Shown here piece by piece: positions 38,278 to 46,725 of a stretch of DNA of 64,000 nt; position 1 is the first letter of the stretch, and the number at the start of each line of letters is the position of its first letter. The stretch lies in contig NZ_CP035493.1 in the NCBI RefSeq assembly GCF_004135385.1, forward strand, positions 3,601,440 to 3,665,439, written 5' to 3'. A model generated the notes under the pieces. The model saw nothing but the letters and a program-made list of their open reading frames with translations, was not told where the DNA came from and made no database searches. The translations under genes and the position numbers were made by a program. Source of the stretch: Xylanimonas protaetiae. Lineage in GTDB: Bacteria; Actinomycetota; Actinomycetes; Actinomycetales; Cellulomonadaceae.

Positions 38278-39311
38278 ACGGTCACCAGGTCGCGGACCTT
38301 GGCGAGCATCGCGGGGCCGATGCCCGCCACCTCGTCCAGCTCGTCGACGGACGCGAACGGGCCGTTGTCGGTGCGCCACGCGACGATGCGCGCGGCGAGC
38401 GCCGGGCCGATCCCCGGGAGGGTGTCGAGGGCGGCCTCGTCGGCGGTGTTGAGGTCGACGAGCCCTGCGCCGCGCCCGCCCGCGCCGGACGGCTCGCCGG
38501 TACCGCCGTCGGGCGGGGCCGCCGCGGCGACGACCTCGCCGGGGGCCGGCACGCGTACCTGCTCCCCGTCGACGACGGGTCGGGCGAGGTTGATCGCGCC
38601 GAGCTCCGCACCGTCGGTCGCTCCGCCGGCGGCCGCCACGGCGTCGAAGACGCGTGACCCCGCGGGCAGCGTGACGAGGCCCGGGCTCTGCACCTGCCCG
38701 ACGACGTCGACGACGACGAGCGCCGACGGTGTCGGTGACGCCGCGGGCTCGGGCAGCGGCGCCTGGGGCGCGGCGGAGGCGTCGGCCACCGGGGCGAGCG
38801 CCACCGCGTCCACGTCCTGGTGCGGCCAGGACGCCACCACCGCGAGCGCGGCGGCGAGCACCAGCACGGCCCCGACGGCGACGAGCGCGGTCCGCGGGCG
38901 CAGGGCCCAGCGTTGCCCGCCCACGGCGTCGAGCTCCTCCTCGGAGCCGCCCGCAACGTGGCCGTGCATCGCCGCGTACGCCGTCGCGGCCTGCCGCGCC
39001 GCGCTCGTCGCTGCCCGCCGGTCGCGCAGCCGGTCCCGGAGGTCGTCGGCCAGGGCGGAGGTGCTGTCGGGCGGGGCGCCGCGGTCGGCGTCGAGGCGGG
39101 GCGTTGCCGCGTCGCCGCGCGCCGTCGCGTCGTCCGTGCCGGCGAGCGCCGGGGTGCCACCGCCGTCGGCGACCCCGACGCCGGTCGAGACGTCGGTGCT
39201 GGGTGCCACCGCGACGGGCGGCTCGGCGCCGACGGAGCGCGCCGCGCGCAGCCGGCTCACGGCCGCGGTGAGCGGCTCGGTCTCGGGCTCGGTCCACCTG
39301 TCCTGGTTCAC
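38274..39311 (-). CDS. comEA: ComEA-like DNA-binding competence protein
   Basis: A membrane-anchored DNA receptor of 345 residues. A long polar N-terminal region precedes one transmembrane helix (TALVAVGAVLVLAAALAVVA, about 143-162), an SLBB domain (about 195-265; VDVVGQVQSPGLVTLPAGSR) and a double helix-hairpin-helix (VDLNTADEAALDTLPGIGPA...ELDEVAGIGPAML). GTG 39311 is the start. Co-translated with comEC. Confidence 0.93.
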   Translation of the reverse strand: MNQDRWTEPETEPLTAAVSRLRAARSVGAEPPVAVAPSTDVSTGVGVADGGGTPALAGTDDATARGDAATPRLDADRGAPPDSTSALADDLRDRLRDRRAATSAARQAATAYAAMHGHVAGGSEEELDAVGGQRWALRPRTALVAVGAVLVLAAALAVVASWPHQDVDAVALAPVADASAAPQAPLPEPAASPTPSALVVVDVVGQVQSPGLVTLPAGSRVFDAVAAAGGATDGAELGAINLARPVVDGEQVRVPAPGEVVAAAAPPDGGTGEPSGAGGRGAGLVDLNTADEAALDTLPGIGPALAARIVAWRTDNGPFASVDELDEVAGIGPAMLAKVRDLVTV

Positions 39312-39475
39312 GGCCGCGACGCTAGGAGGCGGCCGCGTGCGGGCCGGTCCGCTCTGGGACGGCCCTGTGCACAACTCACCGGTGGGACCGCCGGGGGTCG
39401 GCGTCCGACCGAGGACCTTGCTCGACACGCGACGCCCCACGCTTGCCACCCGAGGGCGCCCACCGCAGAATCGAT

Positions 39476-39491
39476 CGTGACGCACGTCACA
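39476..39491. promoter_or_regulatory. CRP/GlxR-like palindrome before the sdh operon
   Basis: CGTGACGCACGTCACA fits TGTGA-N6-TCACA with one mismatch. It is 32 bases upstream of the first gene of the operon (39524). Actinobacterial sdh operons are known targets of CRP-type regulators such as GlxR. Confidence 0.4.
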
Positions 39492-39523
39492 CCGTTGCGA
39501 CGTGCGCGCGGAGGAGGTGCCGC

Positions 39524-39805
39524 GTGACGACGACCGAGCTTGCGACGCTGCGTCGCACGATCGACCAGCTGCGCCACAGCGTCGCCGGGGTGCGCGACGC
39601 GTTCGGCGACGCGCCCGAGGTGCGCCGCCTGGTGAACGACCTCGAACGCCTCGAGATCGACGTCGGTGACCTCGCGTCGGCCATCCCCCGGCCCGCGAGC
39701 CCGGCGCCGGAGATCGTCGTGGTGCCCGACACGCCGCTGGACTCCTCGATGTGGGGCGACGCCGACGACGAGGGCGTGGGCGGCTACCACGGCGCCCGGT
39801 CGTGA
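39524..39805 (+). CDS. Small helical protein of unknown function, sdh operon leader gene
   Basis: A 93-residue protein with a strong GGAGGAGG ribosome site and GTG start. A helical N-terminal half (TELATLRRTIDQLRHSVAGVRD; VRRLVNDLERLEIDVGDL) has coiled-coil-like spacing, and an acidic, disordered tail follows. The stop overlaps the start of the succinate dehydrogenase membrane subunit, so it is part of that operon. I do not recognise the family; it may be an assembly or accessory factor, which is only inference. Confidence 0.65.
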   Translation: MTTTELATLRRTIDQLRHSVAGVRDAFGDAPEVRRLVNDLERLEIDVGDLASAIPRPASPAPEIVVVPDTPLDSSMWGDADDEGVGGYHGARS

Positions 39806-40635
39806 CGACTGTCGCGGGCCCACGACGCGGCGTCGACCAACGCGGCGTCGACGCCCCGGGGCGTGCCACCGTCGGCGCGCGGACGCTGCGCACGGACCGC
39901 TGGTGGCTGCCGCCCGCGACGACCACCATCGGCCTGCTGGTCTTCCTCGTGTACGGCGGGGTGCGGGCGTTCCAGCAGCAGTACTTCTTCGCCGACGAGC
40001 GCTACCTCACGCCGTTCTACTCCCCGTGCGTCTCGCACGGGTGCGCGTCGGAGCCGGGCTCGTCGCACTTCGGGATGTTCCTGCCGGACCACCCGCTGAT
40101 CCCGTACGCGGCACTGACCCTGCCGTTCCTGCTGCTCTTCCGGCTGACCTGCTACTACTACCGCAAGGCGTACTACCGGTCGGTCGTGCTCGCGCCGGCG
40201 GCGTGCGCGGTCCCGGAGCCGCACGCCTCGTACCACGGTGAGACGCGCTTCCCCCTGGTCCTCCAGAACGCGCACCGGTACTTCTTCTACCTGACGCTGG
40301 TCGTCTCGCTGGTCAACACGTACGACGCGATCCGGGCGTTCTGGCACCCGACGGACGGGTTCGTCGTCGGCGTCGGCAACCTCGTCCTGCTGGGCAACGT
40401 CACGCTGCTGTGGCTGTACACGCTGTCGTGCCACTCGTGCCGGCACGTGATGGGCGGGCGGCTCAAGCACTTCTCGCGGCACCCGGTGCGGTACGCGCTG
40501 TGGACCAGGATCTCGGCGCTCAACACCCGGCACTCGCGGTTCGCGTGGATCACGCTCGGGTCGCTGATCCTCACCGACCTGTACGTGATGCTCGTCGCCC
40601 GCGGCGCGATCACCGACCTCCGCTTCCTCGGATAA
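39802..40635 (+). CDS. sdhC: Succinate dehydrogenase membrane anchor (Sdh1 type)
   Basis: A 277-residue membrane protein with five helices (about 37-57, 100-120, 155-180, 200-222, 250-270), His residues fit for heme or quinone binding (His in FLPDHP, ASYHGE and NAHRYFFY) and the CHSCRHVMGG motif. Size and gene order match the actinobacterial Sdh1 membrane subunit (like M. tuberculosis Rv0249c). GTG 39802 overlaps the preceding stop. It anchors SdhA and SdhB to the membrane and passes electrons to menaquinone. Confidence 0.8.
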   Translation: MTTVAGPRRGVDQRGVDAPGRATVGARTLRTDRWWLPPATTTIGLLVFLVYGGVRAFQQQYFFADERYLTPFYSPCVSHGCASEPGSSHFGMFLPDHPLIPYAALTLPFLLLFRLTCYYYRKAYYRSVVLAPAACAVPEPHASYHGETRFPLVLQNAHRYFFYLTLVVSLVNTYDAIRAFWHPTDGFVVGVGNLVLLGNVTLLWLYTLSCHSCRHVMGGRLKHFSRHPVRYALWTRISALNTRHSRFAWITLGSLILTDLYVMLVARGAITDLRFLG

Positions 40636-40645
40636 GGAGCCCGCG

Positions 40646-42580
40646 TTGACCGAGACCGAACGGTACGAGTACGACGTCGTCGTCATCGGCGCGGGCGGCG
40701 CCGGGCTGCGTGCCGCCATCGCGGCGCGCGAGCGCGGGCTGCGGGTGGCGATCGTGTGCAAGTCGCTGTTCGGCAAGGCGCACACCGTCATGGCCGAGGG
40801 TGGGTGCGCGGCCGCGATGGGCAACGTCGCGGCGAAGGACTCCTGGCAGGTGCACTTCCGGGACACGATGCGCGGCGGCAAGTTCCTCAACAGCTGGCGG
40901 ATGGCGGAGCTGCACGCCAAGGAGGCGCCCGACCGCGTCTGGGAGCTCGAGACGTGGGGCGCGCTGTTCGACCGGACGCCGGACGGCCGGATCAGCCAGC
41001 GCAACTTCGGCGGGCACACGTACCCGCGGCTCGCGCACGTGGGCGACCGGACGGGGCTCGAGCTGCTGCGGACCCTGCAGCAGCGCATCGTCGCGCTCCA
41101 GCAGGCCGACCACGCCGAGACGGGCGACTACGAGGCCCGCCTGCGCGTGTTCGCCGAGTGCACCGTGACCGAGCTGCTCACCGCCGAGGACGGCGCCGTC
41201 GCGGGCGCGTTCGGGTACTGGCGGGAGTCGGGCCGGTTCATCGTGTTCGAGGCCCCCGCCGTCGTGCTGGCGACGGGCGGCATCGGCAAGTCGTTCAAGG
41301 TGACGTCGAACTCGTGGGAGTACACGGGCGACGGCCACGCGCTCGCGATGCGGGCCGGGGCCGGGCTCGTCGACATGGAGTTCGTGCAGTTCCACCCGAC
41401 GGGCATGGTCTGGCCGCCGAGCGTCAAGGGCATCCTCGTGACCGAGAGCGTGCGCGGCGACGGCGGCGTGCTCAAGAACGCCGCCGGCGACCGGTTCATG
41501 TTCGGGTACGTCCCGGAGGTGTTCCAGGGCCTCTACGCGGAGTCGGAGGACGAGGCGGACCGCTGGTACGCCGACCAGGACGCCAACCGCCGCACCCCCG
41601 ACCTGCTGCCGCGCGACGAGGTGGCGCGCGCGATCAACACCGAGGTCAAGGAGGGCCGCGGCTCCGAGCACGGCGGCGTGTTCCTCGACATCGCGAGCCG
41701 CATGCCCGCCGAGGAGATCAGGCGCCGCCTGCCGTCGATGTACCACCAGTTCAAGGAGCTGGCCGACGTGGACATCACCGCGGAGCAGATGGAGGTCGGC
41801 CCGACGTGCCACTACGTCATGGGCGGCGTCGGCGTCGACCCGGACACCGGGCAGTCGAGCGTGGCCGGGCTGTTCGCGGCCGGCGAGTGCGCGGGCGGGA
41901 TGCACGGGTCCAACCGGCTGGGCGGCAACTCGCTGTCCGACCTGCTGGTGTTCGGGCGCCGCGCCGGCCTCGGGGCCGCCGACTACGTCGCCAGCCTCGG
42001 GCAGCGGCCCGCGATCGACGAGGCCGACGTCGACGCCGCCGCGACGACGGCCCTGGCGCCCTTCGACCCCCCGGCGTCGGGCGAGGCGGGCGAGAACCCG
42101 TACACGCTGCACGCCGAGCTGCAGCAGATGATGAACGACCTCGTCGGCATCATCCGCACCGAGGCCGAGATGACGCAGGCGCTCGCACGCCTCGCGGAGC
42201 TGCGCGCCCGGCTGCGGCACGTCGTCGTCGAGGGGCACCGGCAGTACAACCCGGGCTGGCACCTCGCGCTCGACCTGCGCAACATGCTCATGGTCTCCGA
42301 GGCCGTGGCGACGTCGGCGCTCACCCGCACCGAGAGCCGCGGCGGCCACACGCGCGACGACCACCCGGCGCTCGATCCGGAGTGGCGCCACCGGGTGCTC
42401 GTGTCCCGCTGCGTGCGCGACGGCGGCGACGACGACGCCGTCGTGCCGCGGGTCGCCGTCGAGGCCGCCGAGCGGGAGCCGATGCGCGAGGACCTGCTCG
42501 CGCTGTTCGACGTCGAGGAGCTCAGGAAGTACTACACGGCGGGCGAGCTGGCCGGCCTCACGCGGGGAGGCCCGGCATGA
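40646..42580 (+). CDS. sdhA: Succinate dehydrogenase/fumarate reductase flavoprotein subunit
   Basis: A 644-residue flavoprotein. The FAD-binding fold starts VVVIGAGGAGLRAAIAA; the covalent-FAD His is in KAHTVMAEGG; active-site motifs FVQFHPTGM and GGVGVDPDTG are present, as are GLFAAGECAGGMHGSNRLGGN and the C-terminal domain. TTG 40646 has an AAGGAG site and fits MTETERYEYDVVVIGAG. It converts succinate to fumarate in the TCA cycle; direction cannot be told from sequence. Overlaps sdhB. Confidence 0.95.
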   Translation: MTETERYEYDVVVIGAGGAGLRAAIAARERGLRVAIVCKSLFGKAHTVMAEGGCAAAMGNVAAKDSWQVHFRDTMRGGKFLNSWRMAELHAKEAPDRVWELETWGALFDRTPDGRISQRNFGGHTYPRLAHVGDRTGLELLRTLQQRIVALQQADHAETGDYEARLRVFAECTVTELLTAEDGAVAGAFGYWRESGRFIVFEAPAVVLATGGIGKSFKVTSNSWEYTGDGHALAMRAGAGLVDMEFVQFHPTGMVWPPSVKGILVTESVRGDGGVLKNAAGDRFMFGYVPEVFQGLYAESEDEADRWYADQDANRRTPDLLPRDEVARAINTEVKEGRGSEHGGVFLDIASRMPAEEIRRRLPSMYHQFKELADVDITAEQMEVGPTCHYVMGGVGVDPDTGQSSVAGLFAAGECAGGMHGSNRLGGNSLSDLLVFGRRAGLGAADYVASLGQRPAIDEADVDAAATTALAPFDPPASGEAGENPYTLHAELQQMMNDLVGIIRTEAEMTQALARLAELRARLRHVVVEGHRQYNPGWHLALDLRNMLMVSEAVATSALTRTESRGGHTRDDHPALDPEWRHRVLVSRCVRDGGDDDAVVPRVAVEAAEREPMREDLLALFDVEELRKYYTAGELAGLTRGGPA

Positions 42581-43329
42581 GCTACGACGCCCGGCTCCGG
42601 GTGTGGCGCGGCGACGCCGACGGCGGCGCGCTCCAGGACTACCGGGTCGAGGTGCACGACGGCGAGGTGGTGCTCGACGTCGTCCACCGGCTCCAGGCCA
42701 CGCAGGCGCCGGACCTCGCGGTGCGGTGGAACTGCAAGGCGGGCAAGTGCGGGTCGTGCTCGGCGGAGGTCAACGGCCGGCCGCGGCTCCTGTGCATGAC
42801 GCAGATGGCCGGCTTCGAGCCCGACGAGCCCGTCACGATCACGCCCCTGCGGACCTTTCCCGTGATCCGCGACCTGGTCACGGACGTGTCGTTCAACTAC
42901 GCCAAGGCACGCGAGATCCCGTCGTTCGCGCCGCCGCCCGATCTCGCGCCCGGCGAGTACCGCATGGCGCAGGTCGACGTCGAGCGGTCGCAGGAGTTCC
43001 GCAAGTGCATCGAGTGCTTCCTGTGCCAGGACGTCTGCCACGTCCTGCGGGACCACGAGGAGAACAAGGCCGCCTACGCCGGCCCGCGCTTCCTCATGCG
43101 CGTCGCGGAGCTCGAGATGCACCCGCTCGACGTCGCCGACCGCGTCGACGCCGTCCAGGACGAGCACGGGCTGGGGCGCTGCAACATCACGAAGTGCTGC
43201 ACCGAGGTGTGCCCCGAGGGCATCAGGATCACGGACAACGCGCTCATCCCGATGAAGGAGCGCGTCGCGGACCGCAGGTACGACCCGCTGGTCTGGCTGG
43301 GCCGGACGATCTCGCGCCGCCGGGACTGA
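42577..43329 (+). CDS. sdhB: Succinate dehydrogenase iron-sulfur subunit
   Basis: A 250-residue subunit with three Fe-S centres: the plant-type 2Fe-2S motif CKAGKCGSC...C (53-75), then CIECFLCQDVC and CNITKCCTEVC. It carries electrons from SdhA to the membrane anchor. The ATG overlaps the sdhA stop (ATGA). Its stop lies only seven bases from the convergent DegV gene, with no terminator between them. Confidence 0.95.
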   Translation: MSYDARLRVWRGDADGGALQDYRVEVHDGEVVLDVVHRLQATQAPDLAVRWNCKAGKCGSCSAEVNGRPRLLCMTQMAGFEPDEPVTITPLRTFPVIRDLVTDVSFNYAKAREIPSFAPPPDLAPGEYRMAQVDVERSQEFRKCIECFLCQDVCHVLRDHEENKAAYAGPRFLMRVAELEMHPLDVADRVDAVQDEHGLGRCNITKCCTEVCPEGIRITDNALIPMKERVADRRYDPLVWLGRTISRRRD

Positions 43330-43336
43330 GCCCGGC

Positions 43337-44254
43337 TCAGTGCTCGTGGCGTCCGAGCTCCGCGACGACGACGGCCAGCGCGCCCGGCCCGGCGTGCGTG
43401 CCCAGCACCGCGCTCACGGGCGTGACGACCGGGGTCACGTTGAGCACCTCGGCCAGCCTGCCCGCGGCGGCCGCCGCGCGCTCCGGCGCCCCGAGGTGGT
43501 GCACGGCGACGCCGGGCCGCTCCATCGTCGCGGCGTGCGCCACCGCGAGCGCGAGCATCCGGTCGAGCGCCGCCGCCCGCGTCCGCACGCGCTGCACCAG
43601 GGTCACCTGCCCGTCGACGATCTCGAGGATGGGCCGCACCCCGAGCGCCGCGCCGAGCGCGGCCGCCCCCGCCGACAGCCGCCCGCCGCGGCGCAGGTGG
43701 TCGAGCGAGTCGACGAGGAACAGGCAGCGGCTCGACGCCGCGACCTCGCGGGCGCGCGCGGCCACGTGGACGGCGTCCGCCCCGGCCTGCGCGCACGACG
43801 ACGCCGCCAGCGCCGCGAAGCCCAGGGCCATCGCGGCCGTGCGCGAGTCGACGGCCCGCACGGGCACCATGGCCCGCTGCCCGGCGTGCGCCGCGGCGGT
43901 GACCGTGCCCGAGACGTCGCCCGACAGGTGCACCGACACGATCGCGCGCGCGCCCTCGGCGGCCAGGCCGCGGTAGACGTCCGCGAAGTCCTCCGGCGCG
44001 GGCTGCGACGTCGTCAGCCGCTGCCCGGCCCCGATGCGGCGGGCCACCTCCGCCGGCGTGATGTCGACGCCCTCGCGCCGCGTCCCGTCCGGGGTCAGCA
44101 CCTGCAGCGGCACGACGACGGGACCGCCGTCGGCGGCGCCCGCCTCGGGCAGGCACGCCGTCGAGTCGGTGACGACACGCACCGCGGGGCGCGCGGCGTC
44201 CGCCGGGGTGACGGGCCTGGGCCGGGGGCGGGGCTTCGGGATGGTGAGGCGCAT
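43337..44254 (-). CDS. DegV-family fatty-acid-binding protein
   Basis: A 305-residue DegV protein that binds a fatty acid, usually for phosphorylation by a FakA-type kinase. N-terminal VRVVTDSTACLP and TSQPAPEDF, central VHLSGDVSGTV, and the LDHLRRGGRLS motif are all in place. The basic Pro/Arg stretch at the N-terminus (PKPRPRPRPVTP) is unusual but common in actinomycetes. No FakA partner is visible nearby. Confidence 0.9.
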   Translation of the reverse strand: MRLTIPKPRPRPRPVTPADAARPAVRVVTDSTACLPEAGAADGGPVVVPLQVLTPDGTRREGVDITPAEVARRIGAGQRLTTSQPAPEDFADVYRGLAAEGARAIVSVHLSGDVSGTVTAAAHAGQRAMVPVRAVDSRTAAMALGFAALAASSCAQAGADAVHVAARAREVAASSRCLFLVDSLDHLRRGGRLSAGAAALGAALGVRPILEIVDGQVTLVQRVRTRAAALDRMLALAVAHAATMERPGVAVHHLGAPERAAAAAGRLAEVLNVTPVVTPVSAVLGTHAGPGALAVVVAELGRHEH

Positions 44255-44331
44255 GGCACCGCCACCCTAGCCGCCGCGCCACGGGCCCTCCGCCTGGTGC
44301 GGCGCGTGCCGGCCCGCGCTAGGTTGCCGCC

Positions 44332-46161
44332 ATGTCTGCGACCTCCCCCACGCCCGCCGAGCTCGCCGCCCTCCGCGCCGCCGCCGCGCAGGCCGCGGCC
44401 GAGGCGGCGGAGGCCAAGGCAGCAGCGGCCCAGGCCGCGCTCGACGCCGCGGAGGCGGCCGCGGCGCCGGCGCCCGCGTCGACCCCGCCCCTCGACGCGG
44501 CGGCGCCTCCCGCGCCCGCCACCGGCTACGCCGCCGAGGTGGCCGCCGCCTACGCCTACGGCGGCGGCACGCTCCCTCTCGGCGCGCTCCTCGAGGGCGA
44601 GCCGGGCGCCACCCCGGCCCCCAACCCCGCCGCCCAGGTCGGGTTCGCGCTGCGGATGCTCAACCGCCACGGGCTCGTCGCGGGCGCGACCGGCACGGGC
44701 AAGACCAAGACGCTCCAGGGCATGGCCGAGGGCCTCTCGCTCGCGGGCGTCCCGGTGTTCCTCGCGGACGTCAAGGGCGACCTGTCGGGCCTCGCCGTGC
44801 CGGGCGCGACGAACGACGCGATCGTCGCCCGCGCGGCGAGCATCGGCCAGGCGTGGTCGTCCACGCAGTACCCGGTCGAGTTCTACTCGCTGGGCGGCCT
44901 GGGCAAGGGCGTCCCGGTCCGCACCACGGTCACCGACTTCGGCCCGCTGCTGCTGAGCAAGGTGCTGGGCCTCAACGAGACGCAGGAGTCGAGCCTGGGC
45001 CTCGTCTTCCACTGGGCCGACACGCAGGGCCTTGCGCTGCTCGACCTCAAGGACCTCCAGTCGACGATCGCGTACCTGGTCTCCGCCGAGGGCAAGGACG
45101 ACCTCAAGGGCATCGGCGGGCTGTCCGCCGCGACGGCGGGCGTCATCCTGCGCGAGATCGTCGGCCTCCAGGCGCAGGGCGCCGACGTGTTCTTCGGCGA
45201 GCCGGCCTTCGCGACGTCGGACCTGCTGCGCGTCGCCCCGGACGGGAAGGGCGTCATCTCGGCGCTCGAGCTGCCGGCCGTCCAGGACCGCCCTGGGCTG
45301 TTCTCGACGTTCCTCATGTGGCTGCTCGCCGACCTGTTCCAGGAGCTGCCCGAGGTGGGTGACCCCGACAAGCCCCGCCTCGTGTTCTTCTTCGACGAAG
45401 CACATCTCTTGTTCACGGGAGCGAGCAAGGACTTCCTCACCCAGGTCACGCAGACGGTCCGGCTCATCCGGAGCAAGGGGGTCGGCGTCTTCTTCGTGAC
45501 GCAGTCGCCCAAGGACGTGCCGGCCGACGTGCTCGCCCAGCTCGGCAACCGCGTCCAGCACGCGCTGCGCGCCTTCACGCCCGACGACGCGACCGCGCTG
45601 CGCCAGGCCGTGCGCACGTTCCCGCACTCCCCCTACGACCTCGAGCGGCTGCTCCAGTCGCTCGGCACGGGCGAGGCCGTGGTCACGGTCCTGTCCGAGA
45701 AGGGCGCCCCGACGCCCGTCGCGTGGACGCGCGTGCGCGCCCCGCAGGCGTCCATGGAGCCGGCCCCCGAGGGCGTGCTCGACGCCGTCGTCGCCGCGTC
45801 GCCCGGGCAGGCCCGGTACGGCACCGCCGTCGACAACGAGTCGGCGTTCGAGCTGCTCCAGGTGCGCGTCCAGAAGGAGGCCGCGGCGCGCGAGGCGGCG
45901 GACGCCGCCGAGGCGGCCGCGAAGGCGCAGGCCAAGGCCGACGCCGACGCCGCCAAGGAGCGCGAGCGCGCCGCGAAGAAGGAGGCGGACGAGCTCGAGA
46001 AGATGCGCGAGCGCCTCGAGCGCGACGCCGCCAAGCAGCGCACTGCACCGCGCGCCGCGCCGCGCCGGTCGGCGAGCCCGCTCGACGCCATCATGAAGAC
46101 CGCCGGGAACACCCTGGTCCGCGAGATCACGCGCTCGATCTTCGGCACGCGCCGCCGCTGA
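44332..46161 (+). CDS. HerA-like DUF853 ATPase
   Basis: A 609-residue HerA/FtsK-superfamily ATPase of the DUF853 type. The first 60 residues are an Ala/Glu coiled-coil-like leader. Walker A GATGTGKT is near residue 120 and FLADVKGDLSGLA follows; Walker B is LVFFFDEAHLLF, and VGVFFVTQSPKDVPADVL is a sensor motif. The C-terminal 100 residues are a charged Ala/Lys/Glu coiled coil. These proteins are widespread and uncharacterised; a DNA-pumping role is likely by family. No nuclease gene of the NurA type is adjacent. Confidence 0.88.
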   Translation: MSATSPTPAELAALRAAAAQAAAEAAEAKAAAAQAALDAAEAAAAPAPASTPPLDAAAPPAPATGYAAEVAAAYAYGGGTLPLGALLEGEPGATPAPNPAAQVGFALRMLNRHGLVAGATGTGKTKTLQGMAEGLSLAGVPVFLADVKGDLSGLAVPGATNDAIVARAASIGQAWSSTQYPVEFYSLGGLGKGVPVRTTVTDFGPLLLSKVLGLNETQESSLGLVFHWADTQGLALLDLKDLQSTIAYLVSAEGKDDLKGIGGLSAATAGVILREIVGLQAQGADVFFGEPAFATSDLLRVAPDGKGVISALELPAVQDRPGLFSTFLMWLLADLFQELPEVGDPDKPRLVFFFDEAHLLFTGASKDFLTQVTQTVRLIRSKGVGVFFVTQSPKDVPADVLAQLGNRVQHALRAFTPDDATALRQAVRTFPHSPYDLERLLQSLGTGEAVVTVLSEKGAPTPVAWTRVRAPQASMEPAPEGVLDAVVAASPGQARYGTAVDNESAFELLQVRVQKEAAAREAADAAEAAAKAQAKADADAAKERERAAKKEADELEKMRERLERDAAKQRTAPRAAPRRSASPLDAIMKTAGNTLVREITRSIFGTRRR

Positions 46162-46174
46162 ACGGCCCGGACGC

Positions 46175-46215
46175 GCCGACGGCGCCGCACCCTGGTGGGG
46201 TGCGGCGCCGTCGGC
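46175..46215. terminator. Bidirectional terminator
   Basis: GCCGACGGCGCCGCACCC (46175-46192) pairs perfectly with GGGTGCGGCGCCGTCGGC (46198-46215) over 18 bp, between the convergent HerA-like and L31 genes. The core GACGGCGCCGCACCC recurs in the terminator at 48019. Confidence 0.9.
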
Positions 46216-46226
46216 GGCTCGGGGCG

Positions 46227-46451
46227 TCAGCGCGTCCCGTAGCGGCGGCGGAACTTCTCGACGCGGCCGGCCGTGTCGACGACGCGCGTGCCGCCGGTCC
46301 AGAACGGGTGGCTCGCCGCCGAGATCTCGACGTCGACGACGGGAACGTCGCCGCCGCGGCCGCCCAGCGTGGAGCGGGTCGCGAACGTGGTGCCGGTGCT
46401 CCGGTCGCGGAAGACGACGGGGCCGTAGGCGGGGTGGATGTCCTTGCGCAT
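46227..46451 (-). CDS. rpmE2: 50S ribosomal protein L31 type B (zinc-independent)
   Basis: A 74-residue L31 ([20 protein letters not shown]...SHPFWTGG) with none of the Cys residues of the zinc-binding type, the C-minus form used when zinc is scarce. It starts two bases downstream of the rpmG stop, in the same transcript as the L33 gene and under the same Zur-like box. The C+ L31 is presumably encoded elsewhere. Confidence 0.93.
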   Translation of the reverse strand: MRKDIHPAYGPVVFRDRSTGTTFATRSTLGGRGGDVPVVDVEISAASHPFWTGGTRVVDTAGRVEKFRRRYGTR

Positions 46452-46452
46452 G

Positions 46453-46617
46453 TCAGCGCTCCTCACGGAAGTCGACGTGCCGGCGCACGACGGGGTCGAA
46501 CTTGCGGATCGCCAGCCGGTCCGGGTCGTTCCGGCGGTTCTTGCGGGTCACGTAGGTGAACCCGGTGCCGGCCGTCGACCGGAGCCGGACGATCGGCCGC
46601 AGCTCGTTGCGGGCCAT
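46453..46617 (-). CDS. rpmG: 50S ribosomal protein L33 (zinc-independent copy)
   Basis: A 54-residue L33 ([30 protein letters not shown]) lacking the Cys pairs of the zinc form. GAGGAGG is the ribosome site. It is transcribed first, with rpmE2 behind it. The pair of zinc-free paralogues is typically repressed by Zur in actinomycetes, and a matching site lies 18-32 bases upstream. S14 and L28 paralogues, often found with them, are not here. Confidence 0.94.
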   Translation of the reverse strand: MARNELRPIVRLRSTAGTGFTYVTRKNRRNDPDRLAIRKFDPVVRRHVDFREER

Positions 46618-46634
46618 GGGAGCCTCCTCGTTGT

Positions 46635-46649
46635 TGAGAACCATTCCCA
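46635..46649. promoter_or_regulatory. Zur-like operator before rpmG-rpmE2
   Basis: TGAGAACCATTCCCA (minus strand TGGGAATGGTTCTCA) has near-palindromic halves and fits the actinobacterial Zur pattern TGNNAAT-like...TTNNCA. It lies just upstream of the rpmG ribosome site. Confidence 0.6.
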
Positions 46650-46725
46650 TCAACGCGAGGCGGGCGCAGGTATTCCCGCGCCTTATGCCCTCGCGGCCGG
46701 CGCCCGCCCGGGGAACGATCGGCCC

